Shown: positions 1 to 7,430, counted from the first letter of the stretch. The stretch: DNA of 43,634 bases from Pseudoalteromonas fuliginea (GCF_000690055.1 NZ_JJNZ01000068.1:1-43634); one strand, 5' to 3'. A program made the numbers and translations. Notes: a model not told the origin generated them from the letters alone.

Positions 1-38
1 GTCTACAATAAATATTAAACCCGAGTTTAGCTTTATTT

Positions 39-77
39 GTAGGCGTACAGCTTGCTGACGCGACGAGCAAAGCTCGT
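39..77 (+). repeat. REP-like double hairpin
   Basis: The element starts with GTAGG and folds into a first hairpin (GCGT-A-CAGC / GCTG-ACGC, two-base loop, one bulged A, 43-61). A second perfect hairpin follows at once (ACGAGC-AAA-GCTCGT, 63-77). GTAGG followed by a short imperfect stem is the layout of REP elements mobilised by RAYT transposases in other gammaproteobacteria. A related GTAGG hairpin lies at 34178-34200 on the other strand. The second hairpin could also act in termination of a gene to the left of the window. The REP assignment is inference. Confidence 0.45.
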
Positions 78-123
78 AATACTTACCTATATACACTTAT
101 CTATAAAAGCTTTAAAAACTTGC

Positions 124-152
124 TTGCTTAATTATCCTACTAAGCGTAAAAT
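124..152 (+). promoter_or_regulatory. Probable sigma-70 promoter of the rpsF operon
   Basis: There is a -35 TTGCTT at 124-129, a 17-base spacer and a -10 TAAAAT at 147-152. The -10 is followed by a GC-rich GCGCGC discriminator, as in ribosomal promoters under stringent control. Transcription would start near 159 and give a leader of about 85 bases that includes the structured element at 189-221. Confidence 0.55.
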
Positions 153-188
153 GCGCGCTCATTTCGGCTTTTAAACTATTAATTCCTT

Positions 189-221
189 GCCTTAAACCGA
201 CCGGCCGAAACGGTAGAAGGC
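189..221 (+). promoter_or_regulatory. Candidate S6:S18 autoregulatory mRNA leader
   Basis: An outer stem GCCTT (189-193) / AAGGC (217-221) encloses an inner stem ACCG (196-199) / CGGT (211-214). The loop is rich in CCG and GGCCG. It lies about 25 bases before the rpsF start. Leaders of rpsF-rpsR operons in many bacteria carry a CCG-containing hairpin bound by the S6:S18 complex, which represses translation. Position and CCG content fit that class; the exact match to the consensus was not tested. Confidence 0.45.
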
Positions 222-244
222 TCTATTAACCGTAAGGAATATCC

Positions 245-586
245 ATGCGTCATTACGAAATCGTATTCATGGTTCACCCAGATCAGAGTGAGCAAGTTGC
301 TGGTATGATCGAACGTTATACTGGTTCTATCACTGAAGCTGGTGGTGTTATCCACCGTCTTGAAGATTGGGGCCGTCGTCAATTGGCTTACCCAATTAAC
401 AAGCTTCATAAAGCTCACTATGTTCTAATGAACGTTGAAGCACCAACTGAAGTAATCAGCGAGCTAGAAACTACTTTCCGCTACAACGATGCAGTGCTTC
501 GTAACTTAGTTATCCGCACTAAAACTGCTGAAACTGAAGCGTCTCCTCTTGCAAGAGAAGAGAAGAAAGAAGCACCAGCTGCTTAA
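245..586 (+). CDS. rpsF: 30S ribosomal protein S6
   Basis: This is a 113-residue S6, a component of the 30S platform that binds 16S rRNA as a heterodimer with S18. The N-terminus MRHYEIVFMVHPDQSEQV and the motif EDWGRRQLAYPINK are characteristic of S6. The acidic, glutamate-rich C-terminal tail resembles the tail that RimK extends in E. coli. The start ATG is preceded by AAGGA. It is the first gene of the classical rpsF-priB-rpsR-rplI operon; priB starts 44 bases downstream and the S18 partner is encoded two genes on. Confidence 0.98.
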   Translation: MRHYEIVFMVHPDQSEQVAGMIERYTGSITEAGGVIHRLEDWGRRQLAYPINKLHKAHYVLMNVEAPTEVISELETTFRYNDAVLRNLVIRTKTAETEASPLAREEKKEAPAA

Positions 587-630
587 TTGTTTTGAGTCCA
601 AGCATGGCGTTTAACTGGCGGTAAATATAA

Positions 631-948
631 ATGGTTAGCCCTTTTATGAATCAGCTGGTTATATCTGGGGTAGTTTGTAAAACGCCCAAGTTTAGCCAAA
701 GCCCAGCTGGCATCCCGCATTGTATTTTTGTTGTAGAACATAAATCGATGCAAACCGAAGCAGACCTTAACCGTAATAGTTACGTGAGGCTTCAGGTAGT
801 TGCCAGTGGAAAGCAAATGCAACAACAGACTCAACATTTGCACGTTGGGCAGGCATTGCAAGTGAGTGGTTTTTTAAATCGCCACGAAGGTCGTAACGGC
901 CTTAGCCAATTGGTTTTGCATGCTCAGCATATCGAAAGAATTATTTGA
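631..948 (+). CDS. priB: Primosomal replication protein N (PriB)
   Basis: PriB is a single-stranded-DNA-binding OB-fold dimer that bridges PriA and DnaT during restart of stalled replication forks. The core (LVISGVVCKTP, GIPHCIFVVEHKS, GLSQLVLHAQHIE) follows E. coli PriB from end to end, and the usual length is about 104 residues. Two starts are possible: ATG 631, with a weak GGCGG about 10 bases upstream, or ATG 646, which would begin MNQLVISG and match the E. coli N-terminus better but has no Shine-Dalgarno. I use 631. Its place between rpsF and rpsR is the conserved one. Confidence 0.95.
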   Translation: MVSPFMNQLVISGVVCKTPKFSQSPAGIPHCIFVVEHKSMQTEADLNRNSYVRLQVVASGKQMQQQTQHLHVGQALQVSGFLNRHEGRNGLSQLVLHAQHIERII

Positions 949-960
949 GGAATTAATCTC

Positions 961-1188
961 ATGGCACGTTATTTCAGACGTCGTAAGTTCTGCCGCTTTA
1001 AAGCGGAAGGCGTAAAACAAATCGATTACAAAGATCTAGCTACTCTTAGAAACTATGTTACAGAAAGTGGCAAAATCGTACCTAGCCGTATCACAGGTAC
1101 TAGCGCTAAATTTCAGCGCCAGCTAGCAACTGCTATTAAGCGTGCTCGCTACTTAGCCCTTCTTCCATACACTGACTTACATAAGTAA
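961..1188 (+). CDS. rpsR: 30S ribosomal protein S18
   Basis: This is a 75-residue, strongly basic S18, the usual length. The N-terminus MARYFRRRKFCRFKAEG and the segment PSRITGTSAKFQRQLA are diagnostic for the family. S18 docks on S6 in the 30S platform. A GAGG Shine-Dalgarno lies just upstream and priB ends 12 bases before, so the genes are surely cotranscribed. A free S6:S18 complex is the expected repressor of the leader at 189-221. Confidence 0.98.
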   Translation: MARYFRRRKFCRFKAEGVKQIDYKDLATLRNYVTESGKIVPSRITGTSAKFQRQLATAIKRARYLALLPYTDLHK

Positions 1189-1223
1189 GCAGCGGATTAA
1201 CAGTTTTTAAAAGGTGTAGAAAC

Positions 1224-1676
1224 ATGCAAGTTATTCTACTAGATAAGATCGCTAACCTAGGTAGCCTAGGTGAACAGGTTGTAGTTAAATCTGGTTTCGC
1301 ACGTAACTTCCTTTTCCCTCAAGGTAAGGCAGTTCCTGCGACTAAAGCTAACATTGAAACGTTTGACGCTCGTCGTGCAGAACTTGAAGCGAAAATCGCT
1401 GAACAGTTAGTTGCTGCACAAGCACGCGCTGAAAAACTAGAAGCATTAGCAGAAGTTACATTAGTATCTAAAGCTGGTGACGAAGGTAAGTTATTCGGTT
1501 CAATCGGTACTCGTGACATCGCTGACGCTATCTCAGCTGTTGGTGTTGAAGTTGCTAAGTCAGAAGTTCGTTTGCCTCTAGGTACTATCCGTGAGACAGG
1601 TGAATTTGACGTATCAATTTCAGTTCACTCAGACGTAACGGCTACTATCAAAGTAATCGTAATCGCTGAAGCTTAA
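1224..1676 (+). CDS. rplI: 50S ribosomal protein L9
   Basis: This is a full-length 150-residue L9. The N-terminal rRNA-binding domain (MQVILLDKIANLGSLGEQV, then KSGFARNFLFPQGKA) is followed by a long charged connecting helix (about residues 40-75) and the C-terminal domain with GKLFGSIGTRDIADA. L9 binds 23S rRNA near the L1 stalk and limits frameshifting. It is the last gene of the S6 operon, 35 bases after rpsR. It is followed by a strong intrinsic terminator, so the sigma-factor operon downstream is a separate unit. Confidence 0.98.
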   Translation: MQVILLDKIANLGSLGEQVVVKSGFARNFLFPQGKAVPATKANIETFDARRAELEAKIAEQLVAAQARAEKLEALAEVTLVSKAGDEGKLFGSIGTRDIADAISAVGVEVAKSEVRLPLGTIRETGEFDVSISVHSDVTATIKVIVIAEA

Positions 1677-1692
1677 TTTTTAATTAAGCGAC

Positions 1693-1721
1693 AAAAGCCG
1701 TGCTATTAGCACGGCTTTTTT
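1693..1721 (+). terminator. Intrinsic terminator after rplI
   Basis: AAAAGCCGTGCTATTAGCAC is followed by the completing arm GGCTTTTTT: a perfect GC-rich stem with a T run, 16 bases after the rplI stop codon. Confidence 0.9.
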
Positions 1722-1768
1722 GTGCCTATAATTTGGCTAACTTTATTAGTTAAGGGCACTGTTAAATA

Positions 1769-1979
1769 ATACTAATCCGCAATAATACTTAATCATTTTG
1801 CGGGGCTAAACGTGTCGCTACCTGTGTTAAAAAATTTTCATTTACGACTGCATGGATGCAGAAGGTAGAGCAATGCAGGAGCAATTGCCGAGAACAACTA
1901 AATAGCGAATTTTTTGTCTAGCTATCAACACGTTTTTCCATCCTCAAAATAGATCACTTAATTAAGCGAATTGGTATAA
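1769..1979. repeat. MITE-like dispersed element, copy A (long form)
   Basis: The ends are imperfect inverted repeats: ATACTAATCCGC on the left, and ATACCAATTCGC on the complement of the right end (GCGAATTGGTAT). About 40 bases at each end are partly complementary. The interior holds an A/T tract, a 47-base module at 1845-1891 containing GTAGAGCAATG and CCGAGAACAA, and a further AT-rich arm. No protein is encoded. Copies B (7264-7430) and C (21460-21672) share ends and interior. It fills most of the 437-base gap between rplI and the sigma factor. Confidence 0.7.
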
Positions 1980-2113
1980 AGCCTCGTATAAGCCCCTTTT
2001 TTATTCAATTATTCTTTCATTCTCCTTAAACCTTTTCGAACTGTCATTACGTCTAACTTATCAATACACTTAAATAGCAATTCAACAATAATAATTAAAA
2101 GGCGGCATCACGG

Positions 2114-2662
2114 ATGTTACACGTTAAACCCGAACCAACGCCTTTGTGCGAAGCTGCACTCATTGAGCGAGTTAAATCGGGTGATCAAGGCGCATACACA
2201 AGGCTTTATGAGTTACATATAAAACGAGTATACGGTTTATGTTTACGCTTATTAGCAGACCAAGCACACGCCGAAGACGCCGCCCAAGAGGTATTTGTAC
2301 AGGTATGGCATAAAATAGCATTGTTTGATGGGCGTTCGCAGTTTTCTACTTGGCTATATAGTGTTGCCAGTAATGTAGCGATAAGTTACCTGCGTAAGCA
2401 AAAAAACTGGTTGCAAAAAGTAGTAAGTATTGAACACAGCGGTATGGATGAGCAATCAGCTAACGACTGCAAAGGCTTAAATGGCCTCGATAAGTTAATA
2501 GTAAGGCTTCCTGAGCGCGCACGTATGGTATTTGTATTATTTGCTATTGAAGGTTACAGGCACGAGGAAATCGCGGAGCAATTAGGTATGGCTGTTGGTT
2601 CAAGTAAGTCACAATATCATCGTGCTAGGCAGTTATTACAAGAGTGGTATGAAAATGAGTAA
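2114..2662 (+). CDS. ECF-family RNA polymerase sigma factor
   Basis: This 182-residue group 4 (ECF) sigma factor directs RNA polymerase to a small regulon, probably for envelope stress. Region 2 (about residues 15-85) shows DQGAYTRLYELH and the hallmark AEDAAQEVFVQVW, with FSTWLYSVASNVAISYLRK. Region 4 (about 125-180) has the helix-turn-helix RHEEIAEQLGMAVGSSKSQYHRAR. There is no extra C-terminal domain. The Shine-Dalgarno is weak (GGCGG, 8 bases away). The 3' end overlaps the anti-sigma gene, so the pair is translationally coupled. The GC and codon use look native. It sits between rplI and dnaB, which are adjacent in many relatives. Confidence 0.93.
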   Translation: MLHVKPEPTPLCEAALIERVKSGDQGAYTRLYELHIKRVYGLCLRLLADQAHAEDAAQEVFVQVWHKIALFDGRSQFSTWLYSVASNVAISYLRKQKNWLQKVVSIEHSGMDEQSANDCKGLNGLDKLIVRLPERARMVFVLFAIEGYRHEEIAEQLGMAVGSSKSQYHRARQLLQEWYENE

Positions 2663-3131
2663 ACCAAACTTTAACGACTACTTAAATAAGTCATTAAACA
2701 CGCTTGATAAAGAAATTACGCCACAAAAAGATTTATGGGCGGGGATTGAGCGAGCAATTGTTAATAATAAGCAGAGTCCAAACAGCACTATTATTTGGCC
2801 AAAACTAACAGCAATAGCTGCCTGCACATTAGCTGCTTTAATTGCTGTAAATCTAATTGTTATAGCGCCCGAGCCACAACCCGTAGTGGCTATAAGTGAT
2901 TACTTTTCGGCGCAAAAAAACAGTTTGTTGGTTGAATACGAAAATAAAGAAGCATTGACCACTAACTGGCAAACGCAACTACAAGAACTGGAAGAAGCTG
3001 AGCAAGCAATAAAGCAAGCTCTTGAAAACGAACCACAAAACCAAGCGCTACTGACAATGTTAGCGCAAATATATCAACAACAACTTGATTTAATTAACAA
3101 GGTGCACGCGCCACGTTGGCAGCACATTTAG
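2649..3131 (+). CDS. Probable membrane anti-sigma factor
   Basis: A protein of about 160 residues: a soluble N-terminal part (about 1-55), one hydrophobic membrane span (about 57-76, LTAIAACTLAALIAVNLIVI) and a C-terminal part rich in Glu, Gln and Ala, likely coiled coil (about 100-150). This is the anatomy of a single-pass anti-sigma factor that holds the ECF sigma at the membrane. No HxxxCxxC zinc motif is present, so it is not a ZAS-type anti-sigma; I recognise no family beyond the context. Starts at 2649 (MKMSKP) and 2655 (MSKP) are both plausible, and both overlap the end of the sigma gene. Confidence 0.75.
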   Translation: MKMSKPNFNDYLNKSLNTLDKEITPQKDLWAGIERAIVNNKQSPNSTIIWPKLTAIAACTLAALIAVNLIVIAPEPQPVVAISDYFSAQKNSLLVEYENKEALTTNWQTQLQELEEAEQAIKQALENEPQNQALLTMLAQIYQQQLDLINKVHAPRWQHI

Positions 3132-3140
3132 GAGTACGAC

Positions 3141-4079
3141 ATGAAAGCGATTTTATTAGGACTGAGCTTATTTCCATTGGCAGTATTTGCGGGTGAAAAA
3201 ATAGATAAGCAAATAGACGTACCAAGTGGCGGCACTATTTTTATTGAAAACCAACGCGGTGATATACATATTACAGGCTGGGATAAAAACGAATTTAAAG
3301 TATCTGGCGAGCTTGATGATAAAGCACAAGGTTATGAGCTTAAAACAAGTGGCGATAAAACACAGTTTATTGTAAAAATGCCCCGTAAATCAAATTGGGG
3401 TAATAGTGGTGACGGCTCAAACCTAACTATATTTATGCCTAAAAGCAGTAGCTTAGAGTTTGCTGGCGTTAATGTATCGGTGACTGCAAAGGAGCTTAAA
3501 AACGGCGCTGAAGTTGATGTGGTTAACGGTGAAATTACGGTAAATGATATTACTGGCAACATTAAGCTCACCACTGTAAATGGTGATGTGAACGCTGAGA
3601 ACTTAAACGGTAATATTCAGTTTGAAACCGTAAATGGTGAAATTAACGATAGGCAATCAAGTGGAGAGCTGCGTTTTAGCGCTGTTAATGGTGATATTAA
3701 ATCAACTTCAAGCGCTAATGATGTACGCCTTGAAAACGTAAATGGCGATATAGAATTTACGCTATCGGCTATTAAAAACCTACGTATTAATACGGTAAAT
3801 GGCGAAGCAGAAGTACAGATTAACGAGCTTTTAAAAGGCGGTGATGTACGTTTTGAATCAGTAAGTGGTGATGCCGACTTTTATTTCCCACAAAGTGTAT
3901 CAGCAAAGTTTGAAATTAAAGCCCATGCTAATGGTAAAATCATTAATAAAGTTACTAGCGATAAAGTCAGTAAAGCTAAATATGGCCCAGCCAGTGATTT
4001 AGAGTTTAGTATTAATGGCGGTAATGCTAATGTTGAAATGGATACCATTAGTGGACGAATAGAGCTGCGTACCAAATAA
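3141..4079 (+). CDS. DUF4097 beta-strand repeat protein, exported
   Basis: A 312-residue exported protein with a clear signal peptide (MKAILLGLSLFPLAVFAG). The body is a ladder of about 20-residue beta repeats, each centred on VNGDI, VNGEI or VNGDV (roughly residues 125-235), the signature of DUF4097, often annotated as a putative adhesin. Such repeats are expected to form a right-handed beta-helix or beta-roll in the periplasm or on the surface. It lies 9 bases after the anti-sigma gene with a good AGGAG site, so it is the third gene of the sigma operon. It may be the effector or a ligand sensed by the pair. Its biochemical role is unknown. Confidence 0.88.
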   Translation: MKAILLGLSLFPLAVFAGEKIDKQIDVPSGGTIFIENQRGDIHITGWDKNEFKVSGELDDKAQGYELKTSGDKTQFIVKMPRKSNWGNSGDGSNLTIFMPKSSSLEFAGVNVSVTAKELKNGAEVDVVNGEITVNDITGNIKLTTVNGDVNAENLNGNIQFETVNGEINDRQSSGELRFSAVNGDIKSTSSANDVRLENVNGDIEFTLSAIKNLRINTVNGEAEVQINELLKGGDVRFESVSGDADFYFPQSVSAKFEIKAHANGKIINKVTSDKVSKAKYGPASDLEFSINGGNANVEMDTISGRIELRTK

Positions 4080-4102
4080 CACTCATTCCCCATCACGATT
4101 AC

Positions 4103-4130
4103 AAAAAGCAGGAAAGATTTCCTGCTTTTC
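4103..4130 (+). terminator. Intrinsic terminator after the DUF4097 gene
   Basis: AAAAGCAGGAAA / TTTCCTGCTTTT is an uninterrupted inverted repeat with a short loop and flanking A and T tracts, 24 bases after the stop. It separates the sigma operon from dnaB. Confidence 0.85.
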
Positions 4131-4191
4131 TATTTGCACAGCCCCTGCAAGTCGATAGAATAGAGCCATTCAATTTTACTACTGTGAAGTT

Positions 4192-5571
4192 ATGGCCAAA
4201 CCAGATAAGCAAGTCGATACTCTTAAAGTTCCTCCCCATTCAATAGAAGCTGAACAATCTGTTTTAGGTGGCTTAATGCTTGATAACCAAGCTTTTGACC
4301 GCGTAGCTGAGCTTGTTGTATCACAGGATTTTTATACCCGCACGCACAAGTTAATTTTTGAGGCGATGACGGCACTTGCTGAGATTGGCGATCCGATAGA
4401 TTTAATCACTATTTCTGAAAGTTTAGAAAAAAATAATAAGCTTGCAGGCATTGGTGGTTTTGCTTACTTAGCCGAAATTGCTAAAAATACCCCAAGTGCA
4501 GCCAACATTGATGCCTACGCAAACATTGTACGAGAGCGTGCTGTTGTACGTGAAATGATTGGCGTGGCAAATGAAATTGCAGAAGCGGGTTTTAATACCG
4601 AAGGGCGTACTAGTCACGATCTACTCGATTTTGCCGAAAGCAAAGTATTTAAAATTGCCGAGCAACGTACAAAAAGTACGGAAGGCCCGCAAAGTATTCA
4701 TAACATACTCGAAAAAACCGTTGATAAAATAGAAGAGCTTTATCAATCGCCACAAGATGGTGTAACGGGTGTGAGTACAGGTTATGCCGATCTTGATAAA
4801 ATGACAACGGGCCTGCAGCCGTCTGACTTAATTATTGTGGCAGCGCGTCCATCTATGGGTAAAACCACCTTTGCGATGAACCTTGCAGAACATGCCGCAA
4901 TGACTCAAGACAAACCCGTGCTAATTTACTCGCTAGAGATGCCTTCAGAACAAATTATGATGAGGATGTTAGCGTCTCTTGGCCGTATTAACCAAACTAA
5001 GGTACGTACAGGTCAGTTAGATGATGACGATTGGGCGCGACTTTCATCAACAATGGGCTTGTTGATGGAAAAAGGCAAAATGTATGTTGATGATGCCTCG
5101 GGCTTAACACCTACCGATGTTCGCTCTCGTGCACGTCGTATTGCGCGTGACCACGGCGGCATTAGTATGATCATGGTCGATTACTTGCAGCTAATGCGCG
5201 TACCTAGCCTTGCTGATAACCGAACACTTGAAATTGCTGAAATTTCGCGTTCACTTAAATCGCTAGCAAAAGAGCTAAAATGTCCGGTTGTTGCGCTTTC
5301 GCAGCTAAACCGTACGCTAGAGCAACGTGCCGATAAACGCCCAATTAACTCAGATTTACGTGAGTCAGGGTCGATAGAGCAGGATGCCGATTTAATCATG
5401 TTTATTTACCGTGACGAAGTTTACAACGAAGACAGTACCGATAAAGGTATTGCCGAAATCATCATAGGTAAACAACGTAACGGCCCAATTGGTAAAGTGC
5501 GTTTAACATTCCAAGGTCAATTTTCTCGCTTTGATAATTACGCGGGACCAGCGGTAGATGACGATTACTAA
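4192..5571 (+). CDS. dnaB: Replicative DNA helicase DnaB
   Basis: This is the 459-residue hexameric 5'-3' replicative helicase. The N-terminal primase-interacting domain (about 12-115, PPHSIEAEQSVLGGLMLDN) is followed by the RecA-like ATPase domain. The latter has Walker A at about 218-226 (ARPSMGKTT), Walker B in SMIMVDYLQLM, and the late motif QRNGPIGKVRLTF. Length matches the family and no intein interrupts the usual insertion sites. Its stop codon overlaps the alr start by one base (TAATG), indicating coupled translation. Confidence 0.98.
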   Translation: MAKPDKQVDTLKVPPHSIEAEQSVLGGLMLDNQAFDRVAELVVSQDFYTRTHKLIFEAMTALAEIGDPIDLITISESLEKNNKLAGIGGFAYLAEIAKNTPSAANIDAYANIVRERAVVREMIGVANEIAEAGFNTEGRTSHDLLDFAESKVFKIAEQRTKSTEGPQSIHNILEKTVDKIEELYQSPQDGVTGVSTGYADLDKMTTGLQPSDLIIVAARPSMGKTTFAMNLAEHAAMTQDKPVLIYSLEMPSEQIMMRMLASLGRINQTKVRTGQLDDDDWARLSSTMGLLMEKGKMYVDDASGLTPTDVRSRARRIARDHGGISMIMVDYLQLMRVPSLADNRTLEIAEISRSLKSLAKELKCPVVALSQLNRTLEQRADKRPINSDLRESGSIEQDADLIMFIYRDEVYNEDSTDKGIAEIIIGKQRNGPIGKVRLTFQGQFSRFDNYAGPAVDDDY

Positions 5572-6650
5572 TGCGCTTAGCCACTGCTGAAATTAATTTA
5601 GCTGCACTTGCGCATAATTTAGCGCAAGTTAAGGGCTTTGCACCTAACAGCAAAGTGATGGCGGTGCTAAAAGCAAATGCTTACGGGCATGGATTAGTAA
5701 CGATTGCGCAGCATTTAAATAATGCTGACGCATTTGCTGTGGCACGTATAGATGAAGGGCTCGCCCTTCGAGCTGGGGGCTTAACAAAGCCAATTGTTTT
5801 ACTAGAAGGCTTTTTTAACAAAGCCGATTTACCGATTCTACTTGCCAACAATTTTCAAACTATTATTCACGATGAGTACCAATTAGCGGCGCTTGAAAAA
5901 GCAAAGCTAGATGCACCAATAACATGCTGGTTAAAAGTAAATACAGGTATGCATCGATTAGGTATTGCGCCAGAGCAGTTTGAAGCGTTTTATAGCCGCT
6001 TGCAAAAAACACCTAACGCTAAAAATACCGTTAATTTAATGACCCACTTTTCGTGTGCTGATGACATTGATAATGCTAAAACGGTTCAACAAATTACGTT
6101 GTTTGATAATTTAGTGAATGGCATTGAGCAAGCGCATTGTTTATCAAATTCTGCTGGTATTATTGCCTGGCCGAGCGGTCATGGCGACTGGGTACGTCCT
6201 GGGCTTATGCTCTATGGTGTATCGCCAATGGCAAATAGCATTGGGCAGCAACACAAATTAAAACCAGTTATGCGCTTAACTACGCGCGTAATTGCAGTGC
6301 GTGATGTGCCTGCTAATGAGGCTGTTGGATATGGTGGTCGTTGGAAAAGCGATAAACCAACCAAGTTAGCTGTTGTGGCTATGGGTTATGGCGATGGTTA
6401 TCCTCGGCATGCTAAAGAGGGGACGCCAGTTATAATTGGTAAGCAGCGTTATGGTATTGTAGGAAGCGTAGCTATGGACATGATTAGCGTTGATATAGGG
6501 GCTAATGAGAACAATATTAAAGTAGGAGACAGAGTCACTATGTGGGGCCCTGATCTACCCGTTGAAGAAATAGCATTGTGCGCTGGTACCATTCCTTACG
6601 AGCTATTATGCAATATTACACCGCGCGTAAGTTATGAGTATCAGCGTTAA
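5571..6650 (+). CDS. alr: Alanine racemase
   Basis: A 359-residue PLP-dependent, fold-type III enzyme that interconverts L- and D-alanine to supply D-Ala for peptidoglycan. The PLP lysine is K34 in VMAVLKANAYGHGL. The catalytic tyrosine is in AVGYGGRW (near residue 255). The C-terminal beta domain carries AMGYGDGYPRHA and GSVAMDMISVD. Length equals E. coli Alr. The start overlaps dnaB by one base, and dnaB-alr is a common gammaproteobacterial gene pair. A stretch after the gene (6651-6668) is too short for a clear terminator before the convergent DUF2960 gene. Confidence 0.97.
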   Translation: MRLATAEINLAALAHNLAQVKGFAPNSKVMAVLKANAYGHGLVTIAQHLNNADAFAVARIDEGLALRAGGLTKPIVLLEGFFNKADLPILLANNFQTIIHDEYQLAALEKAKLDAPITCWLKVNTGMHRLGIAPEQFEAFYSRLQKTPNAKNTVNLMTHFSCADDIDNAKTVQQITLFDNLVNGIEQAHCLSNSAGIIAWPSGHGDWVRPGLMLYGVSPMANSIGQQHKLKPVMRLTTRVIAVRDVPANEAVGYGGRWKSDKPTKLAVVAMGYGDGYPRHAKEGTPVIIGKQRYGIVGSVAMDMISVDIGANENNIKVGDRVTMWGPDLPVEEIALCAGTIPYELLCNITPRVSYEYQR

Positions 6651-6668
6651 TACAGCTATAAGCGATAC

Positions 6669-6908
6669 TTACTCTTTTATAAAGTAAATGTCGCTAAAGC
6701 CCATACGGGCAAATTCTTGGTCGCGAAAGTTACGCACAGAAGCAGACCCTTTTGAGGTCATTTCTATTTGGCGTACCATGCTTAAGTAATTTGTTAAATC
6801 AATACCTTCGGCGGCAGCAATTGCTTGATACATGTCGTGGTATTTATCTTTTGCGAAGTTAATTTCGCGCGGTTGGTTTTTAAACGTATACGTTATTCTA
6901 CGTGCCAT
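6669..6908 (-). CDS. DUF2960 family small protein
   Basis: A 79-residue basic soluble protein. Its N-terminus MARRITYTFKNQPREI, the central AAAEGIDLTNYLSM and the end EFARMGFSDIYFIK match the DUF2960 family as I know it from Vibrio, Shewanella and Pseudoalteromonas. Its function is not known. It converges on alr with an 18-base gap and has its own upstream region (6909-7008), shared divergently with the YkoF-like gene. No strong Shine-Dalgarno is visible. Confidence 0.85.
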   Translation of the reverse strand: MARRITYTFKNQPREINFAKDKYHDMYQAIAAAEGIDLTNYLSMVRQIEMTSKGSASVRNFRDQEFARMGFSDIYFIKE

Positions 6909-7008
6909 AATAAGCTCAGTTAAATTGAGTGTTAGTATAATTTTACACTGTATTGAACTGGCATTGAATGATTTGTTTAAATCAAATAATTAAAAAGTAG
7001 AGTTTAAA

Positions 7009-7260
7009 ATGAAATTATCAGTAGAGATCAGTAAATATCCACTTCACCAAGATTACATTCCGTTTATTAAAGGCTTTATCGACCGCTTAAACGAATACGA
7101 AAATTTAAAAGTGATTACTAATACGTTATCAACGCAAATTTTTGGTGATTATGATTTAGTAATGCAGGTGTTAAGTACCGAAATTAAGCGCTCATATGAA
7201 GAATTTGGTAAAGCTATTTTTGTATGTAAGTTTCTCTTTGGCGACTTATCGCCTGAATAA
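7009..7260 (+). CDS. YkoF-like thiamine/HMP-binding protein
   Basis: An 83-residue single-domain cytoplasmic protein. MKLSVEISKYPL, IKVITN-type text (LKVITNTLSTQIFGDYD) and the end AIFVCKFLFGD match the YkoF/MTH1187-like ferredoxin-fold family, whose Bacillus member binds thiamine and hydroxymethylpyrimidine. It is read through to a MITE copy and then to a PnuC-type transporter and an APH-fold kinase, which supports a vitamin handling role. The ligand is inferred from the family and context only. Confidence 0.75.
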   Translation: MKLSVEISKYPLHQDYIPFIKGFIDRLNEYENLKVITNTLSTQIFGDYDLVMQVLSTEIKRSYEEFGKAIFVCKFLFGDLSPE

Positions 7261-7263
7261 TCT

Positions 7264-7430
7264 ATAATACCAACCTGCATAAATCTTTGATCAATTTAAC
7301 GAATTAAATTGCACTATAACGTCGTTAAAAATTTTTTATTTAGAACAACTAGATACAAAAATTTTTGCCTAGTTCTAGCGTGATTTTCTTAACGTTAAAT
7401 AGACCCCGTATATAAGCAGATTGGTATAAC
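7264..7430. repeat. MITE-like dispersed element, copy B (short form)
   Basis: Terminal inverted repeats: AATACCAACCTGCATAAA on the left, and TATACCAATCTGCTTATA on the complement of the right end. The interior matches copy A on both sides of the 47-base module (GTTAAAAATTTTTTATTTA then GAACAACTAGAT), but the module itself is absent. The middle folds (GAACTAGGC-type arm against CTAGTTC). It sits between the YkoF-like gene and pnuC and may affect their cotranscription. Confidence 0.7.

Noticed and set aside
3500..3860. Tandem DNA repeat or CRISPR-like array in the DUF4097 gene
   Set aside because: The regular AATGGTGA-like units are codons of the VNGD protein repeats; spacing and sequence vary as expected for coding repeats, not CRISPR.
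6909..7008. TPP riboswitch before the YkoF-like gene
   Set aside because: I looked for the CTGAGA and ACCTGA-type cores of the TPP aptamer and did not find them here or before pnuC.
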